In this document: positions 1-9,035 of the stretch, piece after piece
Layout: every line of letters starts with the position of its first letter
Numbering within the stretch: the first letter of the stretch is position 1
Assembly (NCBI GenBank): GCA_016281315.1
Contig: JAEEIJ010000017.1
Location: forward strand, 1 to 58,604
Direction of reading: 5' to 3'
Source: Bacteroidales bacterium
GTDB lineage: Bacteria > Bacteroidota > Bacteroidia > Bacteroidales > UBA932
Length of the DNA: 58,604 bases
The notes under the pieces: generated by a model
The model's input: the letters and a program-made list of their open reading frames with translations, nothing else
Database searches by the model: none
What the model was told of the DNA's origin: nothing
Made by a program: the position numbers and the translations under genes

Positions 1-295
1 AATAGAGCCGGTCGCACTGGCTGTTCCAGTCGCCCGGGACGGAGAGGGTGGGCGCCTTGTCGAAGTCATACTCTATCAGGGTGGTCTTGTCCGAATAGAA
101 GTGACGGTCGGCGAAATAACGCTTCGAAGGCTTCTGCAGCGTCATATGGTACTTGTAGATTCCCGTATCCATCGGGTCCACGATATAGTGCCACTGTCCG
201 CCGAGGGACTGGCATTCCCGTCCGTCGGCCAAAGTGAAGGCGGCGGAAGGAAGGGAGAGCAGCAACGCTGCCAAAAGGGAAAACAAGGCGATCAT
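1..295 (-). CDS. Secreted GH2 glycosidase, N-terminal part only
   Basis: The first 98 codons of a minus-strand gene that runs off the left edge. It opens with a signal peptide (hydrophobic run ending in LPSAAF), then LGGQWHYIVDPMDTG and, further on, VPGDWNSQ. This is the usual start of the sugar-binding jelly-roll domain of GH2 enzymes (beta-galactosidase/beta-glucuronidase type). The catalytic domain lies outside the window, so the specificity is unknown. ATG follows the stop of the GH39-like gene by 3 nt, so it is the last visible gene of the long susC operon. It probably acts in the periplasm on oligosaccharides imported by SusC/D. Confidence 0.8.
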   Translation of the reverse strand, partial: MIALFSLLAALLLSLPSAAFTLADGRECQSLGGQWHYIVDPMDTGIYKYHMTLQKPSKRYFADRHFYSDKTTLIEYDFDKAPTLSVPGDWNSQCDRLY

Positions 296-298
296 TTG

Positions 299-1732
299 CT
301 AAAGCTCCAGGAGGGCGATTGCGTTGTTCGTAAGCGACAGGTGAACCGTTCCGTCTTCAGACGGGAAAAGCGGAATCTCCGTGTAAATGTGCTCTTCGTC
401 GGTCAGGTGATAATAGGCTTTGCCGATGCTGCCTCCGGCCACCGAAACACTGACCTCCGCCAGGTTGCAGGCGTTGTTGTCGCCGTCGTAACGGGTAATC
501 AGGACCACCGGCCTGCCGTCCCGGACCGACGCCACCGCATAGACGTCTCCGGCTCCGCCTTCCACCTTGCAGGCGCACTCCTTGTCGCCCAGCTTGCTCC
601 AGGCGTAGAAAGCATAATAGAGCGGGAGATGCTTGTCGATCTGGGTGTCATAAAAGCCGCAGTATGAGCCCGTCGGCCGGAAATCGTAGTACATCATCAT
701 ATCGACTGGAGCATCCTGCAGGGCAGACATCGTGGCCAGGGCAAACGCGGCGCCCTTGATGGTGCCCCGGTTTTCCCGGTTATAACGTTCGTTGGAAGAA
801 CCGTTGCCGCTCTTGAACCTGCGATAGTTCCACTCGTTCAGGATCAGTTCGGCCTTCTCATAGCCGTACTCCTTCATCCATCCCCGGATTAAATCGGCCT
901 CCATCAGATACACCGACGGTTCCGCGCCGTATTTGTGCCAGGAGATGAAATCGATGGGAACGGCATTGTCCTTCATATAAGCGAAGAACTGAGGGAAGTA
1001 AGTCTTCACGCCCTGGATGCGGCAGTAGGAAGGGCCGCCGATTTTCAACTTCGGGAAGCATTTTTTAAGATGCTTTGCCGCTACGGCGTAGAGCTTATGG
1101 AATTCCTCTATCGTACCGCCCCAGGTGCGCGGGTCGGTCTTCCATCGGCCGGAAGACTGGTCCAGATCGGCCTCGTTCCAGATCTCCCAGTAGCGGATGT
1201 TGTAATGAAAACCGTCCGCCCAGCCTTCGTTGTAGTGGCGAATAATGTGTTCGCAGATTCGCGCCCACTTCTTATAGTCTTTCGGAGGATAGATATTATA
1301 CTTCGCCGCCGGCTGGTTTTCTATGGACTGACCCAACCTGTAGAACGGTTCGCAGCCGGAATCGATTAAAGTCTTGATATACAGGTCCGTCTCCCTGAAA
1401 TCGTACGAAGCCGGGCTGTCCGGGTCTTTGTCAAAGTCCCGGAATATATCGGAGATATCAACCACGCGTTCTCCATAACACTCCCCTAAACTGGCATCGT
1501 GCGTACGGCTGTAAGGAATCTTCAGGATCTTGAAATCCTTCTTCTGCAGCTCGCTGTCATAAGCCGGGCCGTTATTGACGGCATTCATCGGTTTGACGGG
1601 GCCGACGATGGCGGACGGGTCCACGGTTACGCTCACCCGGGCCGATGTGACATTCGGCTGAATCTCGTCCTGTGCCTCAAGCGCAAGGCTCCAGAACGCA
1701 AGGAATAAAAATGCGAATAAGGATTTCTTCAT
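299..1732 (-). CDS. Secreted GH39-like glycoside hydrolase
   Basis: About 477 aa with a signal peptide (MKKSLFAFLFLAFWSLALEAQ). The fold looks like a clan GH-A (beta/alpha)8 barrel of GH39 type (beta-xylosidase/iduronidase relatives). YWEIWNEADL near residue 185 carries the presumed acid/base Glu, and LILNEWNYR near residue 300 the presumed nucleophile Glu. DFISWHKYG lies between them, as in the family. ATG at 1732 is preferred over a start 12 nt upstream because the signal peptide begins there and the previous gene stops 2 nt before it. It is part of the susC operon. The exact sugar cannot be read from the sequence, and GH30/GH51-like relatives are alternatives. Confidence 0.8.
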   Translation of the reverse strand: MKKSLFAFLFLAFWSLALEAQDEIQPNVTSARVSVTVDPSAIVGPVKPMNAVNNGPAYDSELQKKDFKILKIPYSRTHDASLGECYGERVVDISDIFRDFDKDPDSPASYDFRETDLYIKTLIDSGCEPFYRLGQSIENQPAAKYNIYPPKDYKKWARICEHIIRHYNEGWADGFHYNIRYWEIWNEADLDQSSGRWKTDPRTWGGTIEEFHKLYAVAAKHLKKCFPKLKIGGPSYCRIQGVKTYFPQFFAYMKDNAVPIDFISWHKYGAEPSVYLMEADLIRGWMKEYGYEKAELILNEWNYRRFKSGNGSSNERYNRENRGTIKGAAFALATMSALQDAPVDMMMYYDFRPTGSYCGFYDTQIDKHLPLYYAFYAWSKLGDKECACKVEGGAGDVYAVASVRDGRPVVLITRYDGDNNACNLAEVSVSVAGGSIGKAYYHLTDEEHIYTEIPLFPSEDGTVHLSLTNNAIALLEL

Positions 1733-1734
1733 AT

Positions 1735-2997
1735 CTACTTCCATTTAACATCTCTCAGGTATACCTGACGGCTCCCCTCGTGGACGGAATTGAAGGCCAG
1801 CTGGCTTCCGTCGGGCTTCCAGCGGGCGTGGAGGTCGCAGCGGGAATACTGCTCCTTGTACCCCTCCGGCACAAAGAAGCTGCCCAGGGAAATAAGGGCT
1901 TCGTCTTCCAGGCGCAGCAGCACCCAGCTACGGTACCCGTCTTTGTTCCAATAACCTTCGCTGCTCAGGAACAGGCCGTTGGGAGAGAAAACGCAATGCC
2001 CGTCCCAGTCCATAATGCCGGGCGCCAGGTGGCGCACATTCTCTTCATCGCCCACGGTAAAGACGGTATGCGCCCAGCATCCGTTTCCGTTCCATCGGGC
2101 GGTGACGGCCAGCGTCTGACTGTCCTTCCAGTTAAAGTGGGAGCCCTTCCATCCATCGGGGAAACAGCGCCGGAGATCCGTTCCGTCCGTGTTGATGGTG
2201 AAGGAAACCGTATCCCAGGAATAGATGTATCCCCGCTCGGCCAGCTGGGCCTTGAAGCCCTGCACCGTCCGGGCCAGGAAGAACACCTTGCTGGCGTCGG
2301 GGCTGATGATGGTGTGGCAGAAATAGGCCAGGCCGTCGTCGGAGGTCATTTCCGGCATCAGGCTCCGGGCGGCGGCCACCGACAGCAGCAGTTTCTCTTC
2401 GCCGGTCTTGAGGTTGATGAGCCACAGTCCGTCCTTTTCCGGCCATACCTGGTCCAGCAAAGGATCCTGCCCGTCACCGGCATATCCGTAATCGGGACGG
2501 CATACCCTCAGGCGGGCATAGTTGAGGCTCAGGGCCCACTCCCCCGTCGGGTCCACGGCGCTCACCGGCCTGGACACGATGCGTTCTCCGCCCGTTTTCC
2601 AGTTGTAGAGCACGGTCACGAAACGGCCGTCGCGGAAGTCGTTGAAGGCACAGAGCCCGTCCTCCCAGGGAATCCAGTGAAACATCGCCGCCTCCTGGAA
2701 ATTCCAGCAGGTGGTCCGGCTGATGGGGATATAGCGGCAACTGTCGGCCATATCCACGAGGGCGACGGTGGCCGTATCCGTCTCTTCCGCCAACCTTCCG
2801 GTGAAATCCGTGCCCAGCACGCACACGTAGCGCCCGTCGGGACTCCAGGGATTGATGCCGAAGTAATTGGCCAGCAGATGGTCCTCCGGGCCCTGGGTGA
2901 TGGCATACGGCTCGCCCACCTCCGGGAAGGGGGGAAGCTGCCTGCCGCAGGAAACCAGGGCCAGGAGGCCTGCCAGTATGGACAAACTCCTTTTCAT
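1735..2997 (-). CDS. Lipoprotein with predicted beta-propeller (PD40/TolB-like)
   Basis: 420 aa with a lipoprotein signal (MKRSLSILAGLLALVSCG, lipobox VSC). The body has repeats typical of PD40/TolB-like propellers: INPWSPDGRYVCVLG, VDPTGEWALSL, ISPDASKVFFLAR, FSPNGLFLSSEG and WKPDGSQLAF. Oligogalacturonate-lyase-like (PL22) propellers share this look, but I see no clear catalytic signature, so binding or lyase activity is open. Its ATG overlaps the stop of the preceding EEP lipoprotein by one base (TGATG), so the two are translationally coupled within the susC operon. Confidence 0.65.
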   Translation of the reverse strand: MKRSLSILAGLLALVSCGRQLPPFPEVGEPYAITQGPEDHLLANYFGINPWSPDGRYVCVLGTDFTGRLAEETDTATVALVDMADSCRYIPISRTTCWNFQEAAMFHWIPWEDGLCAFNDFRDGRFVTVLYNWKTGGERIVSRPVSAVDPTGEWALSLNYARLRVCRPDYGYAGDGQDPLLDQVWPEKDGLWLINLKTGEEKLLLSVAAARSLMPEMTSDDGLAYFCHTIISPDASKVFFLARTVQGFKAQLAERGYIYSWDTVSFTINTDGTDLRRCFPDGWKGSHFNWKDSQTLAVTARWNGNGCWAHTVFTVGDEENVRHLAPGIMDWDGHCVFSPNGLFLSSEGYWNKDGYRSWVLLRLEDEALISLGSFFVPEGYKEQYSRCDLHARWKPDGSQLAFNSVHEGSRQVYLRDVKWK

Positions 2998-5900
2998 CAG
3001 AAAAGACTTTCAGGTGTGTAGCCTTCGTGTGATGCTCCGGTGCTGCTGTACGGCTCCGTTGCTCCGGGAACCACGCAGGTCTTCTGCGGGTTGCCGCCCA
3101 GCTGCGACCAGTTGGCACCGGGACCGGTGGCCTTAGGGCAGGTCAGTTTGTAGAGGATGGCGCCTTCATCATTAATCGACGTACAGGTCACATAGATATT
3201 GCCGTTGCCATCGATGGTGGGGCTGGTCCTGGGCTGAGCCGTCTCGAAAAGGAACTGGGAAACCAGCGAGCCGTCCTGAGGCGAGAGCTTGAGCAGGCGC
3301 CGCTTGCCGCTGTCGGTCACATAGACGTATCCCAGGTTGTCGATGGCGGGGACGCCGCAGTTGCCGGTACCCGTGTCGCGCGACCAGAGCAGCGAGCCGT
3401 CGGCGGCGCTGAGCTTGAAAATCTTGTCGGCGGCACGGACATAGGCGTTGCCGTCATCGTCAAGCACACAGCCCAGGCCGAAGTTGTTGGCCGCAGCTTC
3501 TACTTCCACCTTCCAGAGGAGCGTCGGTGCTGAGCCGTAGACATAATTGTCGAGGCGGTAGCGGGCGACAATCATATTATCGTTGTCGGTGGTGGCGCAG
3601 ACATATACGCTGCCGTCAACAGTAGAAATCGCCGGCTGGAAGCCCTTGGTCAGGTAACCGTTGCCGTCTGTGTGAGTCATGCCCAGCATATTGAGAGCGC
3701 GGCCGGAGTCGCTGTTCGCAGAGGTTTTCCAATAGCCGGTTGAGCCGTCAATGACGCCCACCTTGAAGCCGCCGCTGGTCTCGGACCCGGCAGCCGTGCC
3801 GCTGGACGCACCGCCGCGGGCGGAGCCGAAGACCAGTTTTCCGTCGGCGCTCACGGCCATACCGCCGTAGGAGCCCTTGTCGCAACCGAGCGTCTGGAAG
3901 AGACTGCCGTCGCTGCGGTTCAGGATCACCATATTCGAGTCGAACAGGCTGCCGTCAACGTTTCGCGTTATCACGCTCACATAACTGCCGAAGATGGCCG
4001 GAATGTGCGTGCGGTACTGGGAATTCTCACCGGTGGCGACATACCACTTCTGGGTCATATTCGGACGGATGCAGAACAGACCGCCGTTTCCGCCCGCGCC
4101 AGTGGAATACTGCACCGGGATGTAGACATTACCCTCCACGTCGATGGACGGCGTGCAGGTCTGGCAGTTCTTACTTCCGCTGATGGCGGCGCCGTACTGG
4201 CCGATGTCGAAGCTGCCCTGCTGCGTGCCGGAGGCATTGAAAGCAACCAGATGATAGCCGGAGGAAGATACATAAATTCTGTTTCCGTCGCGGCTTACGG
4301 CAGGCGATGTCCAGTAAGCGGTGGCTTCCGTCGTAGAATCATACACCCGGCTCCACGCCTCGGAGAGTTTGTGGTCATCGGTGCTATCGACCGTAATAAA
4401 CTTGGTTGCAGTAGCGCGCTGGCCGTTGTTGTCCACGATGGTCAGGCGCACCTCCGCCTGGTCCTTGACGGACTGGAACGTGACGGTAGGATTCTGCTCG
4501 CTGGAGCGGATTCCGTCGATGTCCCATTCCCAGTAGGCAATGCCGGCCGGAGCGTAGGAACGGTCCATGAAAGTGACCGGCTCGTCAATCTGCGGATCCA
4601 CCGGCAAGTCGAAGTCGACCGTCGGAACGGATGAGCTGCTGCCGAGGTTCGGATCGAAGACCGCATACACCGGATAGTGGTCGGAGATATACAGGTCGTT
4701 CCACTTGCGTTTGTCGGTCCGGTACAGGTAACAGTCCCCAATCCCTTTATAATAAATATGGTCGATGATTTTACTCTGCGTGCCCCACCAGTGATAGGTC
4801 CCGTAATAATCGGTTATCTGAGCCGTATGACGGGCATTGGAATAGGCCGCCTCAATGGGATTCAGCCAGGAGTCGCCTTCCACCAGGTTCCAGTCACCCG
4901 TCATAATCACGGGAAGATTACCGGTATTCTTGCTGTTCACCGTGCTCATAATGAGAGCGATTTCATCGGGCCTGGAGTCGTACAGGCTCAAATGCGTATT
5001 CAGCAAGAAGAACTGCTTGTTCGTGGGTTTGTACGTCAGAATGGCCCAGGTGGATGTCTGGGGCACCTCGTCATCCATCTCCGGATAATAGCTGCCGACA
5101 GTATTGGGATGGCTGGAATGCCAAAAGGTGCCGTGGTCTCCCAGAGTAATGAGGTCGGTTCGGTAAAGGATCGTGGAGGATTCCTCACGTTCATATGTGT
5201 TGCCTGTCCCGAAGATACCACTACCGTCGGAGACTATGTCATATCCCCTATCGCGCCCAACGCCGTAATGACTGTAGCCGCTGCAGCCGGACTTGATGTC
5301 CTGCACCTGCTCCTTCTGGGCCTCCTGCAGGCCGATTACCGCCGGACGGTAATAATTAACCATCGCACAGTAGGCAGCCTTGCGGTTGATCCAGTCGCGC
5401 TCGCCGGTGTCCGGATTACTGGATTTGTCGCGGGCCGATGCAAAGCGGACGTTGGACGACATCACCATCAGTCCCTCGGGAATCACTTCCGGCTCGGGCG
5501 TATAGGTCTTCGTGGTCAGGGGATACACCTTTCCGGCCACGGCCGTGAAAGAAGCAGTGGTGGATGTGGTCATCTGGGTGCCGTCGGTGGCGCGAATCGT
5601 GAAGCGCATACCGCCCGAATAGGTTTGGGCGGGGATCAGCAGAAAGATGCTGCTCCCGAAGGCATAACCTTCTCCGGGGATGAATCCGTTCACGAGGGAC
5701 GTGGCGCCGGAGGCCGGAGTAAGGCCGCTGAAATCGGTGGTGAAAGGCCCGCTGATCTTCGCCGACCCCAGGCTTTCGAACATAATGGACGAAATCCGGG
5801 CGTCATACGTTCCGGGCACCGTCAGCTTGATGGCGCTCATCATCGGCGAGAAATCCAGCGACTTGCTGCTCCCCTTCCCCACCATAATGAAGGCCGACGG

Positions 5901-6323
5901 ATCATAGCTGTCGGAGGAAAGGCTCTGCGTGGCGGGAAGCGTTATACGGGCGCTCCCCGTGCTGTAATTCGACAGGGCCGATGCCGGATAGGCGTAATAA
6001 TACTGGGACGCGGAAACGACCTCTACATCGAAGGTGGCCTTGGCGGTTCCCACATAGGGAGAATCTGCGGCCAGGGCCGTGGACGCGGCGCCGTTGACGG
6101 AAATGGCATCGCCCGCCGCCCAGTAATTGGGGTACGACGTGCCCACCTTGGCGCCCAGGGCCGTTTTCGTGGCATCGGGAGCCTCGGCCGGAGCCGCCGG
6201 GGCTTCGGGGGCGAGGATTTCCGCCTCGAAGCGAATCAGTTCGGCGGCGGGCTCCTCCGGCGCCATGGGTTCCTGCGCACAGGCGGCCAGGAACAGAATT
6301 GCAAGGATACTATACTTTTTCAT
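2997..6323 (-). CDS. Lipoprotein: fimbrillin-like + EEP phosphodiesterase + PKD + PQQ-like propeller
   Basis: About 1108 aa with lipobox FLAAC. Order: a fimbrillin-like domain (about 30-280; WAAGDAISV, YYYAYPAS); an EEP domain (about 285-560) with MSSNVRF, GLQEAQ, GDWNLVEGD, IDHIYY and SDHYPVYA, i.e. all usual metal/catalytic residues; a PKD domain (about 570-660); and a C-terminal propeller with repeated SADGKLVFGSARGG and DDDGNAYVRA blades. EEP enzymes cleave phosphodiester or phosphomonoester bonds in nucleic acids, sphingomyelin or inositol phosphates; the substrate here is unknown. ATG at 6323 is chosen for the lipoprotein signal. It is paralogous to the gene at 6477-9023, which lacks the fimbrillin-like part. 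It probably sits on the cell surface. Confidence 0.85.
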   Translation of the reverse strand: MKKYSILAILFLAACAQEPMAPEEPAAELIRFEAEILAPEAPAAPAEAPDATKTALGAKVGTSYPNYWAAGDAISVNGAASTALAADSPYVGTAKATFDVEVVSASQYYYAYPASALSNYSTGSARITLPATQSLSSDSYDPSAFIMVGKGSSKSLDFSPMMSAIKLTVPGTYDARISSIMFESLGSAKISGPFTTDFSGLTPASGATSLVNGFIPGEGYAFGSSIFLLIPAQTYSGGMRFTIRATDGTQMTTSTTASFTAVAGKVYPLTTKTYTPEPEVIPEGLMVMSSNVRFASARDKSSNPDTGERDWINRKAAYCAMVNYYRPAVIGLQEAQKEQVQDIKSGCSGYSHYGVGRDRGYDIVSDGSGIFGTGNTYEREESSTILYRTDLITLGDHGTFWHSSHPNTVGSYYPEMDDEVPQTSTWAILTYKPTNKQFFLLNTHLSLYDSRPDEIALIMSTVNSKNTGNLPVIMTGDWNLVEGDSWLNPIEAAYSNARHTAQITDYYGTYHWWGTQSKIIDHIYYKGIGDCYLYRTDKRKWNDLYISDHYPVYAVFDPNLGSSSSVPTVDFDLPVDPQIDEPVTFMDRSYAPAGIAYWEWDIDGIRSSEQNPTVTFQSVKDQAEVRLTIVDNNGQRATATKFITVDSTDDHKLSEAWSRVYDSTTEATAYWTSPAVSRDGNRIYVSSSGYHLVAFNASGTQQGSFDIGQYGAAISGSKNCQTCTPSIDVEGNVYIPVQYSTGAGGNGGLFCIRPNMTQKWYVATGENSQYRTHIPAIFGSYVSVITRNVDGSLFDSNMVILNRSDGSLFQTLGCDKGSYGGMAVSADGKLVFGSARGGASSGTAAGSETSGGFKVGVIDGSTGYWKTSANSDSGRALNMLGMTHTDGNGYLTKGFQPAISTVDGSVYVCATTDNDNMIVARYRLDNYVYGSAPTLLWKVEVEAAANNFGLGCVLDDDGNAYVRAADKIFKLSAADGSLLWSRDTGTGNCGVPAIDNLGYVYVTDSGKRRLLKLSPQDGSLVSQFLFETAQPRTSPTIDGNGNIYVTCTSINDEGAILYKLTCPKATGPGANWSQLGGNPQKTCVVPGATEPYSSTGASHEGYTPESLF

Positions 6324-6336
6324 AGCGGCCGATCGA

Positions 6337-6471
6337 TTAATTCCATCCCAATTCTTCCAGTTCACTACTTTCCACCAAGGGAACCAGGTCTTTCGGGCTG
6401 GCGCACAGCGGATAGCCCTCCAAGAGGATCGGCACCACCAAGGTACTGGGAATTATATATTCTTTTTTCAT
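6337..6471 (-). CDS. Small peptide (44 aa), Tyr-x-x-Pro type
   Basis: A 44-codon frame between the two EEP lipoprotein genes. ATG lies 5 nt after the upstream stop and its own stop is 13 nt before the next start, so it fits exactly into the operon. It begins MKKEYIIPSTLVVPILLEG and continues with YPLCAS and an acidic tail; no signal peptide. The pattern Tyr-x-x-Pro, alternating hydrophobics, Cys, Ser is shared with the two small frames at 23144-23451, which also precede a lipoprotein with a fimbrillin-like domain. Function unknown. Short proteins of this look are common in Bacteroidales genomes as far as I recall. Confidence 0.65.
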   Translation of the reverse strand: MKKEYIIPSTLVVPILLEGYPLCASPKDLVPLVESSELEELGWN

Positions 6472-6476
6472 AGTCT

Positions 6477-9023
6477 CTACAGGTTAGAACCGGGAGCCGC
6501 GCAGGTCTTCTGCGGATTGGCGCCCAACTGCGACCAGTTGGAACCGGGCGCCGTCGTCTTGGGGCAGGTGATTTTGTAAAGGATGGCGCCCGACGTGGAA
6601 GAACCGGTGACATAGATGTTCCCGTCCTTGTCGATGGTGGGGCTGGTCCTGGGATTCTGAAGCGCGACCGACGAGATGAGCTTGCCGTCGGCCGAAGACA
6701 GTTTCAGCAGTTTGTTGCCGCCGCTGCCGTTGTCGTAGTCCACCACATAGATGTAGCCCATCGAGTCGATGGCCGGGACACCGGTATTGTAGGTGCCTTC
6801 GGTCTTGTATTCCCACGCCAGGGATCCGTCCCTGTTGTTGAGGCGGAACACCTTTTCCGCAGCGCGGAAGTAGGCGTTGCCCTCGGGATCCAGCACGCAG
6901 CCAAGGCCCAGGACGCCATTGTTGGAATGGCTCTCCAGTTCAATCTTCCAGACAGGAGTGGGTGCCACAGTCAGTTGGTAACTGTCCAGATTGAATTTGG
7001 CGCAGATCATATTTTCATTGTCGCTGGTGACGCTCACGTAGACGCCGTGGTCGAGCCCGACCACGGGCTGACCGGCCTTGCATAGGAAGCCGTTGCCGTC
7101 CGTGTGGCGCATACCCAGAAGGTTGTTCTTGCGGCCGGCATCACTGTTGTCGGTGAATTTCCATTGGCCGATTGCACCGTCTACCGGGGAAATGTGATAG
7201 CCGCCGCCGGTCTCATCGCCGGGCTTGCGGCCCTGGTTGGAGCCGCCGCGGGCGGTGCCGTATATCAGTTCTCCGTTGTAGCCGACCGCTACGCCGCCCC
7301 AGGAGCCCTTGTCGCACTGCAGGCACTGCTGCAGGCTTCCGTCGGAGCGTTTGAAGACGGCAAAGTTCGAAGTCAGGTCATTGCCGCTATTGGTCATCGG
7401 GACGGCAACGTAATCACCGATGGGCGCCGCAATGGTGCAGCGGTACTGGGATTTAGGGCCCGTGTCGTGATACCAGTTCTCATCAGAGAGGTCTGCCTTT
7501 ACGGAGTACAGGCCGCCATGGCCATCCTCGCTGTACGAATACTGCACGGGGATATATACGTTGCCCTGGGCGTCGATGGAAGGTGTCGGGGTCTGAATGT
7601 CACGGTCCGTAACATAAGGATTGCGTCTTCCGATGTCGTAGCTGCCGAAAATGGTACCGTTGGCATTGACGCCCACCAGATGATAGCCGGAAGAGGCCAC
7701 ATATATCTTGCTCCCGTCCGCCGATACTGCAGGCGCTGCCCAGTCGGCCACCGCAGTACCCTTGTCGTCGGAAGTGTCATCGTAGAGCACGCTCCACGCG
7801 ATGGTGAGGTCGTGTCCTTCGGAGATAGCGACAGAGAAGGTCTTGGTGACGGTGGATTTCTGGCCGTAATGGTCCGTGACGGTAAGGCTCACAGGAATGT
7901 TGTCGCCGTAGGTGTTGAACACCACTTCGGGATTCTGTTCGGAAGACAGGATGCCGCCGATGTTCCACTCCCAGAGTTCCAGGCCGTCCTCGGAGGTAGA
8001 CTTGTCGGTGAATTTCAGGGTTTCATCCATCTGCGGATTGGCCGGAAGTTCGAAATCGGCCACGGGAGGGTTATGTGTCTCACCGCCGCCGCCCTTGAAC
8101 TGGAGGACCGCATACACCGGATGGTGGTCCGAGATCCACAGGTTCTTCCATTTCATATTGAGGGTGCGGAAACGCAGGCACTTGTCGAACCCGCCGTAGA
8201 AGATGTGGTCCAGGTGCTGGTGCTTGCTGATGGTGGACTGGCTGCCCCACCAGTGGAACGTCTCTATATTGTCGGTGAGAGGCGCGGTCTTCCTGGCGCT
8301 CGAATACTTGGCCAGAATCGGTGCCAGGACGGCGTCATCCTCTTCGACGTTCCAGTCGGCCGAGAGGACGACGGGAAGCCCCGTGGGGCATTTCTCATTG
8401 ACCGTATTGAGCACGACGCCCACCTCCTTGGCCTCGGATGCAGCGTACAGGCTGAGGTGCGTGTTGATATAGAAGAACTTGCGTCCGTTCTCCTTCACGG
8501 TCAGAACGGCCCAGGTGGCGGTGCGGCTGTTCCGGTCCTCGTTTTCAGGAAAATAACTGTTCGGGACGTCCGGCGTAGCGGACAGCCAGACCGTTCCCCA
8601 CTGGTCCACCTGGATTTCGTTGGTCTTGTAGAGGATCGATGTCGATTCTCCGCTCCGTACGCCGTCGTTACGGCCGACACCGACGAAGGAATAGCCCTTG
8701 CAGTTGGCGATGATGTCGTCCACCTGGTTCATTTCCGCCTCCTGCAGGCCCAGCACAGGCGGCTCCATCGTGTTGACCATCTGGAAATAGCCGGCCTTGC
8801 GGACTTCCCAGTCCCTGTCGCCGACGTCGGGATCGCTCTGCTTGCTGCGGGCAGAGTAATAACGCACGTTGGAGGACATAACGAGCAGGCCGTCGAGGGT
8901 CTCGGGATCCGGTTCGTCCCCGTTGTCACGGGTATACCAGCGGCTGTAGTCCAGGCCCGGGTGCTGATAGCAGGAGGGGGCCAGGAGAAGCAGAGAAAGG
9001 AATATGGTGATGTACTTTTTCAT
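6477..9023 (-). CDS. Lipoprotein: EEP phosphodiesterase + PKD + PQQ-like propeller
   Basis: 848 aa with lipobox APSC. An EEP domain (about 45-310) carries MSSNVRY, GLQEAEM, SADWNVEED, LDHIFY and SDHHPVYA, plus FHWWGSQS just before the DH motif. A PKD-like domain follows (about 320-400; WEWNIGGILSSEQNPEV), then a PQQ/WD-type propeller (about 410-840; SADGSKIYVASSGYH, DPEGNAYFRAAE). All EEP active-site residues are present, so it should be an active metal-dependent phosphoesterase. It directly follows susD, the slot where SusE/F-type surface lipoproteins usually sit, so it is a likely outer-surface enzyme/binding protein. Near-full-length paralog of the gene at 2997-6323. Confidence 0.85.
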   Translation of the reverse strand: MKKYITIFLSLLLLAPSCYQHPGLDYSRWYTRDNGDEPDPETLDGLLVMSSNVRYYSARSKQSDPDVGDRDWEVRKAGYFQMVNTMEPPVLGLQEAEMNQVDDIIANCKGYSFVGVGRNDGVRSGESTSILYKTNEIQVDQWGTVWLSATPDVPNSYFPENEDRNSRTATWAVLTVKENGRKFFYINTHLSLYAASEAKEVGVVLNTVNEKCPTGLPVVLSADWNVEEDDAVLAPILAKYSSARKTAPLTDNIETFHWWGSQSTISKHQHLDHIFYGGFDKCLRFRTLNMKWKNLWISDHHPVYAVLQFKGGGGETHNPPVADFELPANPQMDETLKFTDKSTSEDGLELWEWNIGGILSSEQNPEVVFNTYGDNIPVSLTVTDHYGQKSTVTKTFSVAISEGHDLTIAWSVLYDDTSDDKGTAVADWAAPAVSADGSKIYVASSGYHLVGVNANGTIFGSYDIGRRNPYVTDRDIQTPTPSIDAQGNVYIPVQYSYSEDGHGGLYSVKADLSDENWYHDTGPKSQYRCTIAAPIGDYVAVPMTNSGNDLTSNFAVFKRSDGSLQQCLQCDKGSWGGVAVGYNGELIYGTARGGSNQGRKPGDETGGGYHISPVDGAIGQWKFTDNSDAGRKNNLLGMRHTDGNGFLCKAGQPVVGLDHGVYVSVTSDNENMICAKFNLDSYQLTVAPTPVWKIELESHSNNGVLGLGCVLDPEGNAYFRAAEKVFRLNNRDGSLAWEYKTEGTYNTGVPAIDSMGYIYVVDYDNGSGGNKLLKLSSADGKLISSVALQNPRTSPTIDKDGNIYVTGSSTSGAILYKITCPKTTAPGSNWSQLGANPQKTCAAPGSNL

Positions 9024-9035
9024 AATACTTGGTTT

